Shown piece by piece: positions 59,612 through 64,000 of a DNA stretch of 64,000 bases. The position numbers and the translations under genes were made by a program. The DNA is from Trinickia caryophylli (lineage in GTDB: Bacteria; Pseudomonadota; Gammaproteobacteria; Burkholderiales; Burkholderiaceae). Within the stretch, counting starts at the first letter, position 1, and each line of letters starts with the position of its first letter. Location: assembly GCF_034424545.1 (NCBI RefSeq), contig NZ_CP139970.1:3348001-3412000 (forward strand), read 5' to 3'. The notes under the pieces were generated by a model. The model ran no database searches and had not been told where the DNA came from. It worked only from the letters and a program-made list of their open reading frames with translations.

Positions 59612-60066
59612 CGCGTCGGCACTAGTGGCCCCTTGGGCGGCTACCGGTGCACCGCGTGGAGCTGTGGCTGGAGTGAGCTTTGGTTGCCCGCCGGCGAGGC
59701 GCTCGAGCGCCCGCGCCGGCCCACGCTAAGCCCATGCCGGCTCAATGCAGGGTTGCCGGCCGCAGCGAGCGCTTCAGGGCTTGCTGCGGTTGCATGCAAA
59801 GCTGAACGGCACGCGCCATGCGGCGTGCCGGGCAAGGCGGCATTGCGCGAAGGGTGCGCGTGCCGGCTTCGCCGAAACGGGCCGCCCGGGCGGGTAGAGC
59901 TTTGTGTCATTCCAGTACGACGCACGCGTTTTTCGCGAGCATGGCGCTGGAATGGCATAACACTCCTCATCCTGCCGGCGCCGGCCATCGGCGCCGCCCG
60001 CCTCGGTTCGACGGGAGGCCAGGCGGCGATACGCACAATGAGATAGCAAGAAAGCAAGGAGTGACC
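59612..60066. other. Long pnp leader region, 455 bp
   Basis: Contains several GC-rich inverted repeats and no supported gene. The clearest is an 11-bp pair, TGTCATTCCAG (59905-59915) with CTGGAATGGCA (59947-59957), one G-U in RNA, ~110 bp before the pnp start. A long frame open on this strand merely runs into pnp. Long structured leaders are usual for pnp, where RNase III cleavage and PNPase control the message in enteric bacteria. Confidence 0.5.
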
Positions 60067-62217
60067 ATGTCAATGTTCAATAAAGTCGTCAAAGAGTTTA
60101 AGTGGGGGCAGCATACCGTTCGCCTCGAGACGGGCGAGATCGCCCGCCAGGCGACAGGCGCCGTCATCGTCGACGTGGAAGACACCGTCGTGCTCGCCAC
60201 CGTGGTCGGTGCGAAGACGGCCAAGCCCGGTCAGGATTTTTTCCCGTTGACCGTCGATTACATCGAAAAGACCTACTCGGCCGGCAAGATCCCGGGCGGC
60301 TTCTTCCGCCGCGAGGGCCGCCCGTCCGAACTCGAGACGCTGACCTCGCGCCTCATCGACCGCCCGCTGCGTCCGCTTTTCCCCGAAGGCTTCTACAACG
60401 AAGTGCAGGTCGTCATCCACGTGCTGTCGGTCAACCCCGAGATTCCGGCCGACGTGCCGGCGATGATCGGCGCGTCGGCGGCGCTTGCCGTCTCCGGCCT
60501 GCCGTTCCACGGCCCGGTGGGTGCCGCGCGCGTTGCCTACGTCAATAACGAGTACGTGCTGAACCCCACGCGCTCGCAGATGAAGGATTCGCGTCTCGAA
60601 CTCATCGTTGCGGGCACCGAGCGTGCCGTGCTGATGGTCGAGTCGGAAGCCGACCAACTGCCGGAAGACGTGATGCTTGGCGCCGTCGTGTTCGGCCATG
60701 AGCAGATGCAAACGGCGATCGACGCGATCCACGAACTCGTGCGCGATGGCGGCAAGCCCGAATGGGACTGGCAGCCCGCCGCGAAGAACGAGGCGCTGAT
60801 CGCGCGCGTGACGGATCTTGCGTACGGTGACCTGACGGCTGCCTACCAGATCCGCAACAAGCAGGAGCGCTCGACGAAGCTCAAGGAGATCTACGCCGCG
60901 ACGGGCGCAAAGCTCGACGAGGAAGCGCTTGCCGCCGGTACGGTGCCCGCAGACAAGGCGACGATCGGCAATATCCTGTTCGATCTCGAAGCGAAGATCG
61001 TCCGCAGCCAGATCCTGAACGGCGAGGCTCGCATCGACGGCCGCGACACGCGCACGGTGCGCCCGATCGAGATCCGTACCGGCGTGCTGCCGCGCACGCA
61101 CGGCTCGGCGCTCTTCACGCGCGGCGAGACGCAGGCGCTCGTCGTGGCGACGCTCGGCACGAAGGGAGACGAGCAGATCATCGACGCGCTCGAAGGCGAG
61201 TACCGCGAGCGCTTCATGCTCCACTACAACATGCCGCCGTTCGCCACCGGCGAAACGGGGCGCGTCGGCTCGCCGAAGCGCCGCGAGATCGGCCATGGCC
61301 GCCTCGCCAAGCGTGCGCTGGCCGCCTGCCTGCCGAGCGCTGACGAATTCGGCTACTCGATTCGCGTCGTGTCGGAAATCACCGAGTCGAACGGCTCGTC
61401 GTCGATGGCGTCGGTTTGCGGCGGCTGTCTCGCGCTGATGGACGCCGGCGTGCCGATGAAGGCGCACGTGGCCGGTATCGCGATGGGTCTCATTCTCGAA
61501 GGCAACAAGTTCGCAGTGCTGACCGACATCCTCGGCGACGAGGACCACCTCGGCGACATGGACTTCAAGGTGGCCGGTACGGCGGACGGCGTGACGGCCC
61601 TGCAGATGGACATCAAGATCCAGGGGATCACGAAGGAAATCATGCAGGTCGCGCTCGCGCAGGCGAAGGAAGGCCGCATGCACATCCTCGGCAAGATGAC
61701 GGAAGCGGTTGCCGGCGCAAACACCGAACTCTCCGAGTTCGCGCCGCGAATGATCACGATCAAGATCAACCCCGAGAAGATCCGCGACGTGATCGGCAAG
61801 GGCGGGTCGGTCATCCGCGCGTTGACCGAAGAAACGGGCACGACGATCGATATCTCCGACGACGGCGTGGTGACGATCGCGAGCACGAGCAGCGAAGGCA
61901 TGGCCGAGGCAAAGCGCCGCATCGAGGCGATCACGGCCGAGATCGAGGTGGGCCAGATCTACGAAGGCTCCGTGCTCAAGCTGCTCGAGTTCGGTGCGAT
62001 CGTGAACATCCTGCCGGGCAAGGATGGTCTGCTGCATATTTCCGAGATCGCGAACGAGCGCATCAAGGACATCAAGGACTATCTGACCGAAGGCCAGCAC
62101 GTCCGGGTGAAGGTCATCTCGACCGACGAGAAGGGCCGTGTGCGCCTGTCGTCGAAGGCGCTGCTGAACGACGCGGCGTCCGGCGCGGGGCAGCCCGAGC
62201 AGGCGCCGCAGCAGTGA
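60067..62217 (+). CDS. pnp: Polyribonucleotide nucleotidyltransferase (PNPase)
   Basis: 716 residues. Order of domains: first RNase PH domain (residues ~10-225), helical linker, second RNase PH domain (~325-545; [29 protein letters not shown]), KH domain ([28 protein letters not shown]) and S1 domain ([38 protein letters not shown]). It degrades RNA 3' to 5' with phosphate. ATG 60067 follows AAGGAGTGACC; ATG 60073 is an alternative two codons in. Confidence 0.99.
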   Translation: MSMFNKVVKEFKWGQHTVRLETGEIARQATGAVIVDVEDTVVLATVVGAKTAKPGQDFFPLTVDYIEKTYSAGKIPGGFFRREGRPSELETLTSRLIDRPLRPLFPEGFYNEVQVVIHVLSVNPEIPADVPAMIGASAALAVSGLPFHGPVGAARVAYVNNEYVLNPTRSQMKDSRLELIVAGTERAVLMVESEADQLPEDVMLGAVVFGHEQMQTAIDAIHELVRDGGKPEWDWQPAAKNEALIARVTDLAYGDLTAAYQIRNKQERSTKLKEIYAATGAKLDEEALAAGTVPADKATIGNILFDLEAKIVRSQILNGEARIDGRDTRTVRPIEIRTGVLPRTHGSALFTRGETQALVVATLGTKGDEQIIDALEGEYRERFMLHYNMPPFATGETGRVGSPKRREIGHGRLAKRALAACLPSADEFGYSIRVVSEITESNGSSSMASVCGGCLALMDAGVPMKAHVAGIAMGLILEGNKFAVLTDILGDEDHLGDMDFKVAGTADGVTALQMDIKIQGITKEIMQVALAQAKEGRMHILGKMTEAVAGANTELSEFAPRMITIKINPEKIRDVIGKGGSVIRALTEETGTTIDISDDGVVTIASTSSEGMAEAKRRIEAITAEIEVGQIYEGSVLKLLEFGAIVNILPGKDGLLHISEIANERIKDIKDYLTEGQHVRVKVISTDEKGRVRLSSKALLNDAASGAGQPEQAPQQ

Positions 62218-62235
62218 TGCGGTGATCTGACGCAG

Positions 62236-62275
62236 AAACGGCCGGTTGCGTGTCGAGCGCACCGGCCGTTTTTTT
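62236..62275 (+). terminator. Rho-independent terminator after pnp
   Basis: AAACGGCCGGT (62236-62246) pairs exactly with ACCGGCCGTTT (62261-62271) and runs into seven T residues. A textbook intrinsic terminator. Confidence 0.95.
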
Positions 62276-62344
62276 ATGAGAAAGTGGGCGGATGAGCGGC
62301 GTGCCGTCCGCGCAACCGCGATCGCAGCCAGAGAGGTGACGTAG

Positions 62345-63361
62345 ATGAAAGCAATCGAAATTACCGAGTTCGGCGGGCCGGAAGTCCTTGCGCTGGCGGA
62401 GCGGCCGACGCCCGAGCCGGCGGCCGGCGAGGTGCTCGTGAAAGTCGCCGCGTCCGGCGTGAACCGGCCTGACGTGTTTCAGCGCAAGGGTTCGTACGCG
62501 CCGCCCCCCGGTGCGTCGGATCTGCCGGGGCTCGAGATCGCGGGCGAGATCGTTGGTGGTGCGCTGGACCCGAAGCACAACCCGTTCGGCTTGAAGATGG
62601 GCGATCGCGTTTGCGCCTTGCTGGCCGGCGGTGGCTATGCGCAATACGTCGCTGTTCCGCTCGCGCAGTGCCTGCCCGTGCCGGCCGGCCTGACCGACAT
62701 CGAAGCGGCGTCACTGCCGGAGACGTTCTTCACCGTCTGGAGCAACGTTTTCGATCGGGCGCAACTGGGCGCGGGCGAAGGCGGCGCGAACGAAACGCTG
62801 CTCGTACAGGGCGGCTCGAGCGGCATCGGCGTGGCGGCGATCCAGATCGCGCACGCACTCGGATTCCGTGTTTTCGCGACGGCCGGGACGGCCGACAAAT
62901 GCCAGGCGTGCGAATCGCTGGGCGCCGAGCGCGCGATCAACTACAAGTCGGAAGACTTCGTCGAGGTCGTAAAATCGCTCACGAACAATCGGGGTGTCGA
63001 CGTCATCCTCGATATGGTCGGGGGCGGCTATGTTCCGCGTGAGCTCTCGGCACTCGCCGATGGTGGCCGCCTGGTGCTCATCGCATTGCTCGGCGGCGCG
63101 AAAGCCGAGGTGAATCTGGGCGAAATTCTGCGCCGCCGGCTGAGCATTACGGGCTCGACGCTGCGCCCGCGCCCGGTCGAGTTCAAGGCCAAGATCGCGG
63201 CGGCGCTTGCGGCCAAGGTATGGCCGCACGTCGAATCCGGGCAGATCAAGCCGATTATCTATCGGGTGCTCCCCGCCCATGAGGCCAAGCAAGCGCATGC
63301 GCTGATGGAGAGTGGCGAACACATCGGCAAAATCGTGCTCGACTGGTCGCAGACGGTTTGA
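62345..63361 (+). CDS. NAD(P)H quinone oxidoreductase (PIG3/Qor-like)
   Basis: 338 residues of the zinc-free MDR superfamily. It begins MKAIEITEFGGPEVLALAERPTPEPAAGEVLVKVAASGVNRPDVFQR (the N-R-P-D pattern of the PIG3/TP53I3 group), with the cofactor loop LLVQGGSSGIGVAAIQIAHALGFRVFATAGTADK. It reduces quinones, probably ortho-quinones, with NADPH. GAGAGGTGACGTAG precedes the ATG. The tpiA promoter -35 overlaps its stop codon. Confidence 0.93.
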   Translation: MKAIEITEFGGPEVLALAERPTPEPAAGEVLVKVAASGVNRPDVFQRKGSYAPPPGASDLPGLEIAGEIVGGALDPKHNPFGLKMGDRVCALLAGGGYAQYVAVPLAQCLPVPAGLTDIEAASLPETFFTVWSNVFDRAQLGAGEGGANETLLVQGGSSGIGVAAIQIAHALGFRVFATAGTADKCQACESLGAERAINYKSEDFVEVVKSLTNNRGVDVILDMVGGGYVPRELSALADGGRLVLIALLGGAKAEVNLGEILRRRLSITGSTLRPRPVEFKAKIAAALAAKVWPHVESGQIKPIIYRVLPAHEAKQAHALMESGEHIGKIVLDWSQTV

Positions 63362-63387
63362 CCACACAAGCCGACGCGCAGTAAAAT
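63358..63387 (+). promoter_or_regulatory. Candidate tpiA promoter overlapping the qor-like stop codon
   Basis: TTGACC (63358-63363, five of six) and TAAAAT (63382-63387, five of six) are 18 bp apart. The -35 includes the TGA of the preceding gene. The -10 lies in the loop of a 6-bp hairpin (CGCGCA/TGCGCG, 63375-63393) followed by TTTT, so a weak terminator overlaps it. Confidence 0.65.
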
Positions 63388-63458
63388 TGCGCGTTTTGCG
63401 TGCGCGTTGCCGGATTTTCAAGGCGTCGGAAAACCGTTGCGGCGCGCCTCGGCGATCT

Positions 63459-63567
63459 GGTTCGTAATCGGGTTGTGAGCAGGTTGTGAGCGCGTTGTGA
63501 TCGGGTCGCACCCGGTTCGCAATCGAATTACAACCGAATTACAACCGGCTTTGCGATCGGTTTGCAG
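63459..63567. repeat. 11-bp-phased degenerate repeat array before tpiA
   Basis: Related 11-mers follow each other: GGTTGTGAGCA, GGTTGTGAGCG, CGTTGTGATCG (63471-63503), then GGTTCGCAATC, then two perfect GAATTACAACC copies (63525-63546), flanked by GGTTCGTAATC and GGTTTGCAGC variants. The GGTTGT block and the ACAACC block are inverse complements, so the leader RNA could fold on itself. It lies in the ~225-nt leader of tpiA. Confidence 0.8.
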
Positions 63568-63619
63568 CTGGCCCCCGGCATCGCGCCGCAGGGCGGGAAA
63601 GCGGGAGGAAGGGCGAGAC

Positions 63620-64000
63620 ATGGCGGATCAACGAGCGAAATGGGTGGTCGGTAACTGGAAGATGCACGGGCGGCTCGCGCAAAACGAGTCGCTGCTGCGC
63701 GCCCTCGCAAGCGGCGCCGCCGGATTGGGCGAGCGCGTGCGCGTAGGGGTATGTGTGCCGACTCCCTATCTCGCTCAGGTTCAGTCGCTGCTTGCCGGCA
63801 CGCCGCTCGCCTGGGGCGTGCAGGACATTTCGGTGCACGAGCAAGGGGCTTATACCGGCGAGGTCGCGGCCGAGATGGCGGTCGAGTTCGGGGCCACGCT
63901 CGCAATCGTGGGTCACTCGGAGCGGCGGGCTTATCATGGCGAGCGTTCGGAGCTCGTGGCGGCGAAGGCGCAGCGTGCACTGAACGCGGGACTCACGCCG
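63620..64000 (+). CDS. tpiA: Triosephosphate isomerase, N-terminal part (3' truncated by window)
   Basis: 127 residues are seen, about half of the usual ~250. [12 protein letters not shown] carries the conserved Asn-Lys pair with catalytic Lys 14; [19 protein letters not shown] and AIVGHSERR hold the catalytic His. The catalytic Glu lies beyond the window edge. It interconverts dihydroxyacetone phosphate and glyceraldehyde 3-phosphate. GGAGGAAGGG precedes ATG 63620. In this family of bacteria secG and the nuo genes usually come next. Confidence 0.97.
   Translation, partial: MADQRAKWVVGNWKMHGRLAQNESLLRALASGAAGLGERVRVGVCVPTPYLAQVQSLLAGTPLAWGVQDISVHEQGAYTGEVAAEMAVEFGATLAIVGHSERRAYHGERSELVAAKAQRALNAGLTP

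Noticed and set aside
60070..62262. 730-codon open frame on the minus strand
   Set aside because: Antisense of pnp; composition is that of a shadow frame.
63459..63567. CRISPR array
   Set aside because: The repeats are 11 bp, degenerate, without spacers of constant length, and no cas genes are near.
63418..63621. 67-codon minus-strand frame across the tpiA leader
   Set aside because: Its apparent order comes from translating the 11-bp repeats; it starts in the tpiA ribosome site and has no own ribosome site.

Overview
The window is high-GC DNA from a member of the Burkholderiaceae (Burkholderia sensu lato: Paraburkholderia, Trinickia, Caballeronia or similar). The assignment rests on conserved gene blocks typical of that group: ilvI-ilvH-ilvC-psd-pssA-leuA; rpsO-pnp-quinone oxidoreductase-tpiA; upp-yebC-purD-hemF-nadD-rsfS-rlmH-maf-rng; and a sigma factor/DUF3619/DUF3106/RDD operon. 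Genus cannot be fixed without a search. I see no tRNA, rRNA, CRISPR array or intact insertion sequence.

Layout. 1-4.7 kb: lipopolysaccharide/glycan genes (end of a GT4 glycosyltransferase, a GT9 heptosyltransferase-like gene, a WaaE/KdtX-like GT2, and the MsbA flippase). 4.7-5.8 kb: small envelope genes (a hypothetical protein, an unlisted 52-residue membrane peptide, a tyrosine-rich lipoprotein). 6.1-13.5 kb: an accessory catabolic locus (APC permease, phenylacetaldehyde-dehydrogenase-like enzyme, AraC regulator, porin, PuuB-like FAD oxidoreductase, cupin), probably for uptake and oxidation of an amine. 13.5-20.0 kb: a PAS/MCP-stub sensor, then an IclR-regulated set (MhpA-like flavin monooxygenase, DUF2783 protein, variant metallo-beta-lactamase-fold hydrolase, MFS transporter) that looks like aromatic-compound catabolism. 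20.0-22.0 kb: a small outer-membrane barrel gene facing a MerR regulator fused to a P-loop ATPase, with three strong inverted repeats between them. 22.0-30.0 kb: housekeeping genes on the minus strand. 30.2-36.3 kb: SDR, methylglyoxal synthase, quinone reductase and a KdpDE two-component pair without kdpFABC beside it. 36.6-44.8 kb: mixed small genes (DUF4126, FtsX-like permease, truncated haemoglobin, AlaX, DUF924, SDR, LOG, TetR, DgkA). 44.8-46.9 kb: GT4 mannosyltransferase-like and LpxH-like phosphoesterase genes packed with dgkA, suggesting glycolipid work. 47.2-49.5 kb: sigma-factor operon. 49.8-56.9 kb: branched-chain amino acid and phospholipid synthesis. 57-64 kb: lipoprotein, periplasmic binding protein, rpsO-pnp, quinone reductase and the start of tpiA.

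The most interesting signals are: (1) a short open frame just before leuA, rich in leucine and in the CTA codon, whose ATG sits at the predicted transcription start, i.e. a candidate leaderless leucine attenuator peptide; (2) the MerR-ATPase fusion with its palindrome-filled divergent region; (3) the IclR-linked flavoprotein/DUF2783/variant MBL set, with a 12-bp repeat inside the DUF2783 gene and two metal ligands missing in the MBL protein; (4) an 11-bp-phased repeat array in the tpiA leader; (5) a possible RNase III-type hairpin in the pnp leader. Functions are assigned by reading motifs and gene order only; no database search was run.
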